The position numbers and the translations under genes are program-made. From NCBI GenBank assembly GCA_038380795.1, contig CM076266.1, positions 8,702,001 through 8,766,000 on the forward strand: 64,000 bases of DNA, given 5' to 3'. Under the pieces are notes generated by a model. It searched no databases. It was given only the letters and a program-made list of their open reading frames with translations, and was not told where the DNA came from. Below, piece after piece: positions 10,150 through 21,614 of this stretch (within the stretch, counting starts at the first letter, position 1; each line of letters starts with the position of its first letter). Source of the stretch: Pyrocephalus nanus (lineage: Eukaryota; Chordata; Aves; Passeriformes; Tyrannidae).

Positions 10150-13100
10150 ACACGCTGTTAATGGTTTGTTTCTTTTGTCACCTTACCACTACACATTAAA
10201 CTGCCATTTTCCTAAATGCTTTGCTTTTTTTATTAGCTTTACTCTAGCTGGCCTGGCAGGAAGGGAATGACCTTAAATTTAGGTGGAGAGGGGAAAGTAC
10301 TTTATTGTCTGCAACGTGCATCTACATGATCTACTTGAGTTGGAGCTGTTGGCCCTATTTCTGTAGCCAGGCTGGCCTCTGGTGTTCAATAGGCCACCTG
10401 TGGTGCCTCCTAATTGCATTTGATGATAATTGATCTGTCCCTGTTGGGAAAAACTATTTTCTAATCCAGTTGCTGAATGTAGAATCCTCTGCTTGCTCAG
10501 GTGTGTGAGTAACATTTTCAGGTGGAGTAGTGCTTACCCCAGGAGCCAGGGAGCTGTTTTTTTTCACCTTTCCTCTGTAGGGAGCAAGGTGTCCTGGGAG
10601 CGGAAAGACCCACTTTCAGAACCCCAGTTTACACTAGCAAGGTAACAACTGACATAGAAGAGAGTTACTATTAAAAGAACAAAGCAAGATGCTTTTTTCT
10701 TCCTATTTCCTACCACTGGCAGCTTTGAAGAGTACAGAACTGTCTATTTCCCCTCAGTTGCATCATAAATGCATCAGGCAGAAGAAGAAAAAAAACTTAG
10801 TTATGATACTTCTGAAATTCATACCAATTAACAGAAATGTGGGCAGCAGCAGAATCGACACTATTTTGATGGCTACATAAGTCACAACTTTGGGCAATGT
10901 GAGTAAACAGCTGCCTTACAACCAACCATACCAAACCTTGTATTTAAGTTTTGGAGTATGGACTCAGGGCAAAATCTGTGCCAGTCTCTAGAAACTGGCT
11001 GCTGTGGAACTCATGGGACCTGGTGAATAAAAATTGCTCCCCCTAGACTGCGGCAGCCACTTAATTAATTACCTTTTCTGTAGGAGTTTAGGTAAACCCA
11101 GCGTGTCAACATGGTTGTGGTTTAATAACACCTAAATAGAAATAGGTTGCTCTTAGAAGGGATGTTGAGGTGCCTGTGCTCCTCGAGATAAATCTCAAAT
11201 CATCTTCTTTAAATCAAGGGCGACAGGCTGCCTGTCCCTGCTGTGAGTGCTGTGCTGGGTGATGAGAGCTGACCACGCTCACTCTGCTGCAGTGGCAGGA
11301 TTGCCAGGAGTTTTATGGGTCTGAGTCTATTCACTTGCTGCAGCTGCCTGAGGCGGTGGATGCAGGTGTTGCTGTGCAATTAGAGGGGATGGATTTAACC
11401 TTAGAGTTGAAAATTGCAATTGCTTTTCTTTTTTTTTTACACTGAGACTTGAATTACTTATTATTTATCCCAAAGGCTGGTATGTTTTGTTCAAGCTTAA
11501 TGTTGTCAGAGCCATTCCTTTCTTTCTGAAGAAAACATTTTACCTGCCTGCGGCTTTTAGATTTGTCATATTTATGTAAAAACATGGGTTTTTTTAAAAA
11601 AATGACTTTTCAAGGAAAGCAGCTGAAATACACTGCCAGCCATAGCCATGGTGCAGAGACAGGTTTTGTGGGTGATTCTGCATGTCCCGCCCTCCCCCTG
11701 TGCTTCAATGAGGGAGCAACTGTCCAACGGAAATTTGACACTTCCAAGATAAATGTGAATTCCTGAGTCCTGGATCTTGCCGTATTTAGCAATTTTTTTC
11801 CATGGTCTTACTGGCCAGACTGCTGTAGCTTGACAGAGCTGGAAGGCCTGGCAGAGTCTGCTACTGATTGATGTACTTCTGCAAGCTGTTGCTTCTGTCA
11901 TCAATGCATCCTAAGGACACAAAGGATATAAAGCACATGTGAAAAGGAAAGCTGAGATTATTTTATATTAACATACATTTTATGTGTGTTGTACATGTAT
12001 ACATGTGTGTCTAAGTGTATTTTTATATAAATAAAATATAGAGGGGGGTTTTTTATAAACACTTTTAACCCTGGAGAAAAAACTTGTCCCGGCCAAGCTG
12101 GCCCTGCTGGAGTGTCTCCTCCTTACAGCAGGGCGGTCAGTGCTATGAGGTCTCTCTGGAACAGCAGCAAGACTGAAAATGCTGGCAGGCCCCTTCATGC
12201 AGCACTGCACACTCAGCACTGCCTGCCAGCAGAGGCTGCTGGGGAAGTTACACCCGGCTGGGACACGTTTTGCTTTGTCTGCCACGGAATAAGTGCTCAA
12301 TAACACACATACACAAAATTGAGACTTCTTCCTATAGCATATTGGGCTGTCAGCCAGCACCAAACCCCTGTGAGAAATGTTCCCTGATGGTTCCAGGAAC
12401 AGAGATGCTGCTTGAAATGTCCAAAATTCTTCCGTACAGGAGGCTTAGGAGAGTTGCTACTTAATGAGAGGAAAAGGGCTTTGGATCGGTAAAAATACAC
12501 TGTGCTGGAAAACCAAAGCTACGGTTGCAACAGTAATCCTTGCTCCTCACAAGGCAGTGGAAAACACAGCGTTATTTGCTTTAGATGCCTTGAACTGAAA
12601 GCCGGATGTTGGATTTTTGAGCTATATAGCAGCACATTCGAATTCCCCATTTCAGCAGCACGATCCGCTCGTTACAGCAGTTTGGATTTTTGTTTTCTCT
12701 TAAGCCGGACAGCGATGTTTTAAACTCTCTCTGTTTTCTGTATCAAAACTAACGGGGCAGCGAAGTCTGGTTTTTAGCTTTGGCCGGAGTGTTACGCTGA
12801 TAAATCATAGGCAAGTCCTTCTGGCAGGGTTTTAACACCGCACCTGAATGGGCCAAGTATTTGCAGGGCTGTCTCAGCCTGACGTTTTTCCATTGTCCTG
12901 AGTTGATGTCAGTCGTGCTCGGAAGGTGCAGACGCAGCGGGTCTGCCCCGCCTGGCGCTGGGGAAGGTGTGCAACCCAATAGCGTGCTCGGAGCACATCT
13001 GGGATCGTTTGATTCCCATTGTTCCGCGGGTGAACTCTGGACGTGAGAAGTTACAGCCTGCAAGCTGCACGGTGCCAATTGTGCGACAGTGATTTCAGCT

Positions 13101-13430
13101 TAGTAAAATTGCGAGTGGGAACTCCAATACTCAAATTTTTGTTGCACTGAGTGTAATTGCAGCTTAGTGCCTGGCTGTGTGTGTGTGTGAGAGTCAGTAT
13201 GTGATTTTTTTTTTCCTGCAGCAGATGAAGCAATTTTGTTTTCAGGAGATAGTTTGATCCATAGGGTCACTTTTAAAAGGCCGAGTGTGTGTTTTACCCA
13301 AGACTTTTGGGTTGGACTGATTTCAGGAATTGAAGGTAGAGATATGACTCTTTTACCATATGCCACTTTTTGGGATTTTATCTCCTGGAGGAACTTTCCT
13401 TCTTCACCCTGCAGTAAAGCTTAGTTTACC
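10150..13430. other. Intergenic, no gene seen
   Basis: No splice-consistent coding signal or recognisable transposon is visible. Short open frames on both strands show no family resemblance. At 12700-13050 the DNA becomes richer in CpG and may mark a small regulatory patch, but nothing specific supports this. Confidence 0.7.
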
Positions 13431-13444
13431 AGGAGGCCTGCAGG

Positions 13445-13480
13445 GATGGACGTCACAGCTGCCCATATAAAACAGCTATG
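13445..13480 (+). promoter_or_regulatory. Candidate promoter-like cluster: CRE-type site, E-box and TATA box
   Basis: Within 30 bases there is GGACGTCAC (CRE-type), CAGCTG (E-box) and TATAAAA at 13466-13472. The arrangement suits plus-strand transcription starting near 13495. No coding exon follows, so if real it would start a non-coding RNA, or simply be an enhancer. This is inference from motifs only. Confidence 0.25.
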
Positions 13481-13514
13481 CTATCCCCAAATTCTGGTGT
13501 GACCTGCAGCCTTG

Positions 13515-13650
13515 CTTTAAAACTAATTACAGTTAGCCTTCGGCTAATTTAGATGCATGCACAATTCCAAATCGGATACCATGTGGTTTCCCTAATAACA
13601 CTTTAAGGAAATGAATGAGCATCTATCAAGTATAAGCTTAGGGAGAGCCA
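13515..13650. promoter_or_regulatory. Candidate conserved non-coding element, homeodomain-site rich
   Basis: The stretch contains several TAATT/AATTA-type cores (aactaattacag, ggctaatttag, ccctaataac) in non-repetitive sequence about 7 kb past the 3' end of MNX1. Conservation is guessed from texture, not measured. Confidence 0.25.
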
Positions 13651-13659
13651 GCTGGCATC

Positions 13660-15950
13660 AAAAATTCCTTAAAACTTGTGTCCTAGGACAAAGCAGTTCA
13701 CACACCAAAACCAGCCTACCTCATGTGAATGGAGTGGAATTCACTTCAAAGTGAATTAAAAATGACTAACTACTGTTACTAGAATGAGAGGTCCTGAGTA
13801 AAATTAAAATAGAGACTGTTTTTTAATAGTTCCTTTAAAGTCTTTTGTCAGTAACAGTGAGATGGTTGTTTCATTTTTATAAGAGAGGTTTCCAACTGTG
13901 ACACATTTTTCATTAAAAACTCCATTATGGACCTTTTACCATTCAGACAGTAAGAGTACCCTCAAATCTCTCTTGGGTGCACAGGCCCACACGGCTCCAG
14001 TGTGAAATAGCAGGGAATGTTGTTGGAGGCAGTGAAGCCACTGGGGAGCAGCTGTTGGTTACAGCCAGGGGATGGAACAATATGTTTTTCTAGTATAGAG
14101 GCAATAAGCTATGTTTGGTGTCACCTTGGGGAAAAATAAGTCACCTAGGTTGTATCTCTTTGGCCTGCACCTTATTCACAAAATCATCTTTCCTCCTCAT
14201 GCGAAGCCTTAGATTCTGAATGGATTTTTTTTTCCTTGTTCTGTAGTTCAGTTCACCCTTAAAATGTTGGCTAGATGGTGTTTCCTTTCCAAATTTCCCT
14301 ACCTAAATGGTTTAAAACTAAGTCTGTTGGTCTCTTGAAGACTTTTATTACACCAGGGATTATGCAGGTACTGTGTGGCAGGGATGAGGAAGCACTGCAG
14401 AAAGACAGGGATGGCATTTGAGACTCTTGAACAGTTCCTGTGATGATAAAAGGTGCTGAGGGAGGCTCTAGGGAACCCTTCACTAGCGCTTCAGAGCGTG
14501 AGCAGCAGGCACTAAGTCATTTCAAAAGCTGCTGTGGATTTTGAATCCGTTCAGATTTCCTACCTGTGGTTTGAAATCAATATGGGAATCAGAGAGGCAC
14601 TGGACCCACCCATGCTTCTGGGCTGCTCTATTCCTGTGAAACCTCATACCAGGTTTGTGAGATTAAGGAGCCTTCAGATTGCTAAGGACTGGGGAAACAG
14701 ATCTTTATTCCTGGCCCAGTTTTTGACACCCTCACGGATGCTCAGAAACACTTTCCCTGAAATGGGCTCCTCCAGGGAGGAGCCAGGGCTACCCAGGGCT
14801 GATGTGGAGTTGTCAGAGGCACAGGATCAACAGGTTTTACAGAAGAGCACATTTAAGCCTTTCAACATTATCCCACTTTCCTCTGTTATTAAAATTGACC
14901 CTTAAATCTAACCTATGTATGTATTTATCATTCCTAAAGGTGAAGATTTGGAGGAATAAAGGAGTGGGGGCCTGAGGTATTTTGCCATCCTTAGCTGACA
15001 AAAAGGATTTCTTCCTCCCATCCCCAAAGCAAAGGGCACCCATGAGGTTCTGGGTTACTACAAGAGTGGTGACCCCTCAGGGCAGCTTCAGGGACAACAC
15101 AACAAACCCTTTTCGTGGTGCAACCTGCCAAGAGCTCCTGTTCCCTGAGGGTGATCCAGCTTCAGACACCTTGGGTTGGCCTTCCCATTGTCAGTATGAC
15201 TGTCCATGGTCTCTGTGGGTGAACGTCACACACTCGTGTCCTCACTGTCCTACAGCCAGGGAGCCAACACACAGGCAGTTCCACTCATTTACCTGGGAAT
15301 TCTGCAGGAGAGGCCTGAGTGAACTCACCCCCCAACCTGCCCACAGTGGCACAGATGGGGTATGTCTCCTCTGCTAAAACCTCCATCGTGGGCTTTCCGT
15401 GACCTGAAACCTGTGCTACACCAAACGCCATCTGATCAAGGGCTGAAGAGTGAAAATGTGGATAAAATGTTTAAGTTTTATTACAACAAATCACACAGCT
15501 GTTTTTCCATCTCCTCCGTGGTCATTATAGTGGCCATGATCCATTCATCGGGTTTCTGAGAGGCACAACATGGCAAAAAAGGTGAGAAGACCAGCTGTTT
15601 CGTGAGGTGGAGGCTGAAGAAAGGGGAAATAACTTGCACACGTTGTCTAAGCAGGTTACCTGCAGAACAGAGCTGAGTGCTGTGATGCTCTGAGCAGGGG
15701 TGCAGAGGCAGCAGATCACTGCCTCACATCCCCCAAATCTGCTTCTCCCAGCACCCTCACAAGACCATGTGAAATGCTCATAAACAGATTAAAAATCTTC
15801 AGGCTGTGGTCAGTTAGGCCAGTTAGGAAAAGCTGGGGGCTAAGGGCGTGGGAGGAATAAAGGGAGTCAAGAGATGCCTGAAGGAGGGTGAGAGCCACAG
15901 CAGGAGCTGAGAGGGGAGAAGGAGACAGCAGAGACAGCGGGAACCACTGG
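13660..15950. other. Intergenic, no gene seen
   Basis: This is unique-looking sequence with no recognised repeat. Open frames such as those at 14534-14905 and 14982-15377 have no recognisable protein features. Confidence 0.65.
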
Positions 15951-15954
15951 CTGA

Positions 15955-16200
15955 CGCTGCTGAAGTGTCATCTTAATTATCCCTGGCAAAAGAACAGTGA
16001 TTAACATCGATGACTGTGGACAACCTTTATGTAATTACTCATTAACATTTCTAAAATTGCACCTAGCTGCTACAGCAATACATGCTTTATAGATTCATCA
16101 TGTTGAAGTCCAGAAAGAATCATTAGATCGTCTATGCAGACCCCTGTGCTTTGCCAGCTGCTATTACACTGCAGAAATTAGTGCCGGAGGCGGCTTGTGC
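15955..16200. promoter_or_regulatory. Candidate conserved non-coding element
   Basis: AT-rich, non-repetitive DNA with homeodomain-like cores (cttaattatc, gattaacatcgat, gtaattactcattaac), an ATCGAT palindrome and CAGCTG near 16160. The texture resembles vertebrate developmental enhancers. A cross-species alignment would decide. Confidence 0.3.
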
Positions 16201-16529
16201 TTGGCTTCCACGTACTTTCCAGAAAGGGCATCCAGGGATACCAAGAGATGGACACTCTGCCCAATGCCTTGAGATGTTGTTCTAAATTCAGACTGCTCCC
16301 CTGCCCCATGTTAAAATCCATGCTGGTTGCTTTTTTAAAAAAAAAAAAAAATTATTTATGGAAACGGTACCCTCAGCCAAGCAGAGCTGGATGGGAACAG
16401 GAATTCTTCGTCCCCATCTCCTCTGAGCGGGAAGAGAGGAGGCAGCTGAATTAGAGGCTTCTGCATTGTCTATCTGTGCTCCTTCCTCAGACATGAATAC
16501 CACCTGCCCAAAGCTACCAATGGCCAAGA

Positions 16530-16765
16530 ACATTAACAGAAGTCCTGTGAATAATAATTTAAAATAACGGATTAATTAGAGGAAAATGTGGTCTGCCTGC
16601 AAATGTCCTTTCTGCAAGCATTAAAATGGAGCTAATCCTTGCAGATACACAACTCATTGCAAGCCACTGGTTCTGCTGGGTTTTACTAGAGGGAAGGGGT
16701 ATTATTATTTTCATCTGCTTATTTAAGAGACCAGTCTCAGTTAGACTAACTCAGCAAAACCTGTT
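16530..16765. promoter_or_regulatory. Candidate conserved non-coding element
   Basis: It contains aataataatttaaaataac, gattaattag and gagctaatcc within 100 bases. These are dense homeodomain-type cores in otherwise unique sequence. Function is inferred only. Confidence 0.3.
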
Positions 16766-16769
16766 TCTT

Positions 16770-18580
16770 TTCCTAAAGGAAGCTGAAACCCAAAATTTAT
16801 AGTAGCTTGTGATCAGAGAAAGACCACTCTGACCTCCTACATGTTGTAGTTGATCCCATTTCCATGCAGGTGCTTCCATTTTGACCCAGGACTTCAGTTA
16901 AATTAAAATATTTCAGTCCTCAGAGTAGGGAGAAGAAGACGGTAAATACTTTCTGGCTCCATTGCCCTTGCAGAGGACTGTTTGGAGGAGACATTAAACA
17001 ACCCTCAAGGCAAGAAAAACTGTGCAAAAAGTCCCAAAAAACACAAAGCTTCCTCTTCTAATGTGGGGCAACCCCAATCCACTATTGATGTCATTCTGGT
17101 TGCACGGGTAGTATTAGTGAAAAATGAAAAATCTGTATCACAGTTGTTGAGTAATTCCCAGAGTAATGTGTGGGTGGTATTTAACTCTGGCCAGACCTGA
17201 ACCACCATTCTGGGGACAGAAAGACTGTAATTTGGGCACTACACAACACCTGAGGGAGAGTGAGGTCCCCTGGGAGCTTCAACCCTTCCACTATTTGTCC
17301 TGCGCTGCTGTTCAAGGAATTCAAACACCTGACCAAGAAGCACCCTGCACATCACAGGAGAGAGGCGTGGCTCAGGAATTAAAAAGAACGAAGCATGGCA
17401 TGGTTATCCCAGCACCCACAGCACACGAGGGGAAAGCTGGAAAAGAAAGAAGGGAACCTGCACCAAATTTCGCCATCCTGTGGCAATTCTGGCGGAACCA
17501 AGCTTTAGTGTAGCTCCTCAGCAGAGAAATCAGAGCCGGGAAGGATCCACGGGAATGATGCAGCCACCGGCACACTCAGGGAGCAGCAGAGATGCAGAAT
17601 TCAGCCCTCCCACCGTGGCCCTGCCGTGTCCAGCCCCGCAGGCACAAAGGAAAGGGGTGTAAGAGGAGGATGAAGAAGTGTGGGATGGGGTCTTACTGAG
17701 AACTAGAGAAATAGCTGAAAAATAGAACATTAATCCCTTAGTTTTGGATGAGCATAACAGTTCAGACTTCAGAAATAATCAATAGTCTTTCTGCTACTGG
17801 AGTATTTGATTCCCAGCAGTTTCACGGAGAGTTTGAGGGAGATTATATATTTATGGTTTCCCATTTGAAAGACTTTTAGCAGGTTTACCTGGAACATATG
17901 GATCCTATTTTGGTTCTTTTGTTTTAGCACTTAATGCGTATGAAATTGCCAGTTAATGACATCCATGCCTAAACCATGTTGCTTTTTAAAGTAAAATGCC
18001 TACCAAAGGTCCATGTTCATACTTACCACTTCTCAAGTACAGCAATGAAAGTTTTAAGAGGCTTGTTACCTAATGTGTCTGGGGGAGGGAACCGACAGAA
18101 TAATGAAACTACAAACAGGGGTTTAGATTAAAGCGTTGCTGGCCCTGCCTGGGCAGGGGCTCGAGGCACTGCAACCCCACCAGCACCAACGGGGCACCCC
18201 AGGGCCGGGTATGGGGAGATCCTGAGCATGGGTGCAGAGAAGCCCCACATTTGTTGCAGGGAACTCGGGGTGTGGAGATGTAGGTTGGAACTATGAGGCC
18301 CCTGGGGCAGGGTGAGGGATGCCGGGGTCGGGAGCAGGAGGACGAGGCTGGGTGGAGGGGCACCCAGGAGATGGGTGAGGGGGGGACTCCGGGCTATGCT
18401 CAGCCAGAGAGAACATCCCCTCCATCTCCAGCCTCTGGCTGACCTGGAACTGGAGTGATAACGGGCCCTTTTGCTGCTGACCGGCTGGGCAAACCCCGGA
18501 GCACCCCCGGCACAGATTCCTCCGGCCCAGGGCGCTCCGAGGGCGGGCGAGGAGCTTCCCCGGGTCGGGCGGGGCGCGGA
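16770..18580. other. Intergenic, no gene seen
   Basis: Mixed composition that becomes GC-rich with C-runs from about 18120. The open frames around 18128-18643 are a product of high GC and show no family resemblance. Confidence 0.65.
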
Positions 18581-18584
18581 GCTG

Positions 18585-19010
18585 AGCGCGTCGCGCATGT
18601 TACCGGCTCCGCTAATCACCCTGAGCCTTTGATTGCCCTGCACGTGGGGACGAGCCTCCGCACTTCAAAAGAGCGTGGGAAATCCTGATTAAAAGGCTTT
18701 TCTCCCCCGTTGGGACCGACACCTTCTTTGAAGCCCTTCCAAGCGACAATGCAAACGCACCCACCGCCAAAGGACTGTATCTATATTTTGAGTGACTTTA
18801 ATTTCTCTTCCCCCCTCTTGCTCTCTTCTCCCCCTCCTTTCCTTTCAGTTTTGGAAACACCTGGTAAGTTGTAAAATGATTTACGAAGTGAAAGTGTTAA
18901 ATGAGGCCACCAGCTGTAAGACTGACAGAGCTTTATGAGTTTTATTAGGTGCCCTATTATGGAAAATAAACTTTAATCCGTCCATAAAAACAGAATCTGA
19001 AAAACATATT
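18585..19010. promoter_or_regulatory. Candidate conserved non-coding element downstream of MNX1
   Basis: Unique sequence with TCF/LEF-like CCTTTGATT near 18624, a CACGTG E-box near 18640, ccgctaatcacc, and later AT-rich stretches around 18860-19000. It lies 2-2.3 kb past the MNX1 3' end. The function is inferred from motif density. Confidence 0.3.
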
Positions 19011-19199
19011 TGCCCTTGTAGTCTGGAACACTGAAGGTATTCTTGTGAGACGCTGGGCTTTAAAGAGATTAATTTTATTGAGACAGACACAATACACCGG
19101 TAGGACTTTGATACCGAGTCCGTGAATAGCTGCCTGTACCCGCAAGGCTGGTTTTCATGGGGCTGGGACAGGTTTGGACACACACCTCTTGGGCATACA

Positions 19200-19440
19200 G
19201 AATATTTCTGGCACGGTGGGGCACATCTGCCAGTTTAATTAGTGGCTGTTTGACTGGCAATTAATGACTGAGGAAGGATCTTTTTTCGGGGGGAGAGGGC
19301 GATTCCAGGTATATCTCGAGAATTATTAATTATAATTAAAATTGATATTGTTGTTATTATTATGCGCGCTGTGCATTATATTTCATTTACGGCTAATTTT
19401 GTAAGATAACGGTATGTCCTCCAGGCTGATACGGTTTAAA
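19200..19440. promoter_or_regulatory. Candidate conserved non-coding element, very TAAT-rich
   Basis: It holds gtttaattagtgg, gcaattaatgac and a long run of TAAT/ATTA cores at 19321-19345, then a GCGCGC block at 19364-19369 in an otherwise AT-rich context. The pattern looks like a homeodomain-responsive element. No alignment was possible. Confidence 0.35.
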
Positions 19441-19599
19441 CGTTTCAAGGTGTGAGCAAGAGGTAAATCCTGACGACAGTAACCGGGCCGTGTAGCCGGG
19501 ATTAGGGTGGAGGAGCCACCGCGGCCCTGCGGGTGTGTTGCGCGCTCCTGCGAGGCCATTCACCCGCAAAGATGCAGCGGCAGCAAGCGACGAGGAAAA

Positions 19600-19815
19600 A
19601 ACACAGAGATACTGATGCCTTTATACTTCTATCGCCTTAAAAGTCTATACCGCCTGTGGCCGAAAGAAAATCGTTTGCAAATTTAAATCAGAGCCTCCTA
19701 TCTGATCCTTTCCATGCAAGGGCGTACGTATCAATCAAGCCACATCAAATTTATCCCGATCAAGTTTTTTGACACACGGGATCCATCCAGATTTATGATT
19801 TATCGTGATTTTTGG
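19600..19815. promoter_or_regulatory. Candidate HOX/PBX-type regulatory element
   Basis: It contains ATCAATCAA at 19730-19738, the classic PBX-type site, together with posterior-HOX/CDX-type TTTATGA at 19792-19798 and TTTATCG immediately after, plus ATTTAAAT near 19681. The sequence is unique and between GC-rich neighbours. Binding is inferred from motif identity only. Confidence 0.4.
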
Positions 19816-20224
19816 CGTGTCGAGCCGGGGCACTGGGTGTGCGGAGCCGGTGAGCTTGGAACTACCCGCGTTATTGCCTGATTGGCACCTCCAGCCGCCC
19901 CACCTGAAGCTTTTCCTTCGTGAATCTCATCCCGTAATCTCATGCATCCACCAGCCTGTGTTTCACGGGACGGATTTTTATAAAAGCCTTTTAGAGGGGC
20001 CACGCTGTTCCCATTTGAAAGGTTAAAGCGGATTTGAAAAAGTTCCTTTTATTATTATTATTATTTTATTGTAAAAATGCATGAGAGTGGGAACCCTCCG
20101 TGTCTCTCAAAGCTCCTCGTTCTCAGCCTCTGAGGCTCTGCGGTGACCCACGAGGCAGTGACACCCGGGATGAGGGGCCGGGTCCCTCCGCTCCCCTGAG
20201 CGGCCCTACGAGGGAGCAGAGCGG

Positions 20225-20400
20225 AGCCGCCCCGTAATTCATTCGCGGGGATGAATTGCCAGACGTGGCCCCGAGCTGGCGGGGATGAGCCAGTGATTAT
20301 ATTTAAATTCGCTATAATTGATTTGGGGAAGAGCTGCGGTGACAGGGATTAATTGATCCGCAAATTTATTGGCGAGATAAATCCCCGCAGTTATCGAAAA
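20225..20400. promoter_or_regulatory. Candidate conserved non-coding element 3' of MNX1
   Basis: AT-rich islands (gtaattcattcg, tataattgatttg, gattaattgatccg, caaatttattgg) lie in a CpG-rich surround about 0.4-0.6 kb past the MNX1 poly(A) site. It may be a regulatory element or part of an alternative long 3' UTR. Confidence 0.3.
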
Positions 20401-20809
20401 CCCCACACTCCGCCGCCGAGGAAGGTGGGGGGTCCCGTCCTCGGTACCGGGGAGAGCAGGGGGGCCCCGAGCGCCCTCCCACCCTCCGGAGGCCCGCGTT
20501 GTTTTGGAAGTCGAGCCGCCCCTGGAAGCCCTCTCTGCTCCCACGCGGGGGGAGATGGGTCCCGCCGCATCCCGGATTCCCGAAAGCATCGCGCGACGGT
20601 CCCTGCCTGGGATACGCAGCTCCCGTGCCCTCCTCTCAGGAAAACCCCACGCCGCTGTCAGACATCACAGGGCAGCTGAGGCACTGGATTAAATTCGGGT
20701 TAGAAAGCGGTCACCCGCTCCTTCCCGAGCGCCTCGGCACCTCCCGGAACACTGGATCGCCCTGGCTCGAGGTGGCCGAGCATCCCCCGCGTCACACAGT
20801 GCTCATACA

Positions 20810-21275
20810 CCGCTAGTACAAAACGCCATTTATTTTCCACCCCATCGCAAGGGTGGGAGGGCCTAGGGAATAATTTAGCATGCATAAGTAGAGGTAATTT
20901 TTTTTTTATAAATACCATATATAAAAATAAAGACAGTATTGAGATTTCCAGCAGTTTTAACGTTCATGACATAAACAGTTTTCCCGATATATAGTAAGAA
21001 CAACACTTCCAATACTTAGCGAAAGGAACGAGCTTCCAGGGGGCAGGGATGGGAGGGGGGTGGGGACCTCAAGTTTTGTCTGTTTCTCAGTCAATAATAA
21101 CACTGTATTCACCGTAAATCCTCTTCCCCGCCCGGCATGCGGAGGATCCTCTTCTCCATCCCTCTCCAAGCAGGGAGAAATCGGAACAAGGGAGGGAGCG
21201 GGGCTGCTGCCAACCACGAGTGGCAGGGCTCCCCTACGGCAGGACGGCTGGAGGGAGCGGGGCGTGCGGGGAGGC
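20810..21275 (-). other. MNX1: MNX1 3' UTR (approximate)
   Basis: Minus-strand sequence between the TGA at 21276-21278 and the poly(A) signal near 20830. It includes an AT-rich segment at 20880-21010. The exact 3' end is inferred. Confidence 0.6.
20829..20834 (-). terminator. MNX1: MNX1 poly(A) signal AATAAA (minus strand)
   Basis: TTTATT on the plus strand reads AATAAA in the MNX1 direction, 442 bases after the stop codon. It is followed on the minus strand by GT-rich sequence (about 20825-20790), as expected of a cleavage site near 20810. Confidence 0.6.
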
Positions 21276-21614
21276 TCACTGGGACTGCGACGGGGCTCCG
21301 TGCCGGCCCCGGGGCTGCGTGTCCTCCTCGTCCGCCTCGGAGCAGTCGGAGGAGTGGTACGGACAGCACCTCCCGGCCGCCGCCGCCGCCACCTCCTCTT
21401 CCTCCTCCTCCTCTTCCTCGTCCTCAGGTTCGCTGTCGGGCAGTTCCCGCATCCTCCTCCCGCCGCTCTTCTCGGGGGCGGGCAGCAGCAGGTCTTCATC
21501 CCCCTTGTCCTCCCCTCCGCCCCCCTTCTGCTTTTCGGCCTCCTGCGCCGCCTGTTCCTTCGCCTTCTTGCTGCGCTTCCACTTCATGCGCCGGTTCTGG
21601 AACCAGATCTTCAC
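21276..21614 (-). CDS. MNX1: MNX1 coding exon 3 (recognition helix and acidic tail)
   Basis: The acceptor is cccccag before 21614 (minus). The exon starts [20 protein letters not shown], the recognition helix and nuclear-localising basic stretch. Then come a Gly run, a Glu/Asp-rich run and a short Ala run, ending PSQSQ and TGA. Confidence 0.97.
   Translation of the reverse strand: MKIWFQNRRMKWKRSKKAKEQAAQEAEKQKGGGGEDKGDEDLLLPAPEKSGGRRMRELPDSEPEDEEEEEEEEEVAAAAAGRCCPYHSSDCSEADEEDTQPRGRHGAPSQSQ

Larger units (their letters stand above)
9363..10150 (+). other. NOM1: NOM1 3' UTR (approximate end)
   Basis: Sequence after the TAG at 9360-9362 contains AATAAA at 9698-9703 and a second AATAAA at 10123-10128. 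The second is followed within 50 bases by T/GT-rich sequence typical of a downstream cleavage element. Cleavage near 10145 is inferred, not seen. Alternative use of the first signal would give a shorter UTR. Confidence 0.65.

Noticed and set aside
13178..13192. Possible (GT)n microsatellite
   Set aside because: Only about seven units; too short to list as a repeat.
18128..18643. 171-codon minus-strand open frame
   Set aside because: GC-rich chance frame with Pro/Ser/Ala-rich content and no conservation cue.
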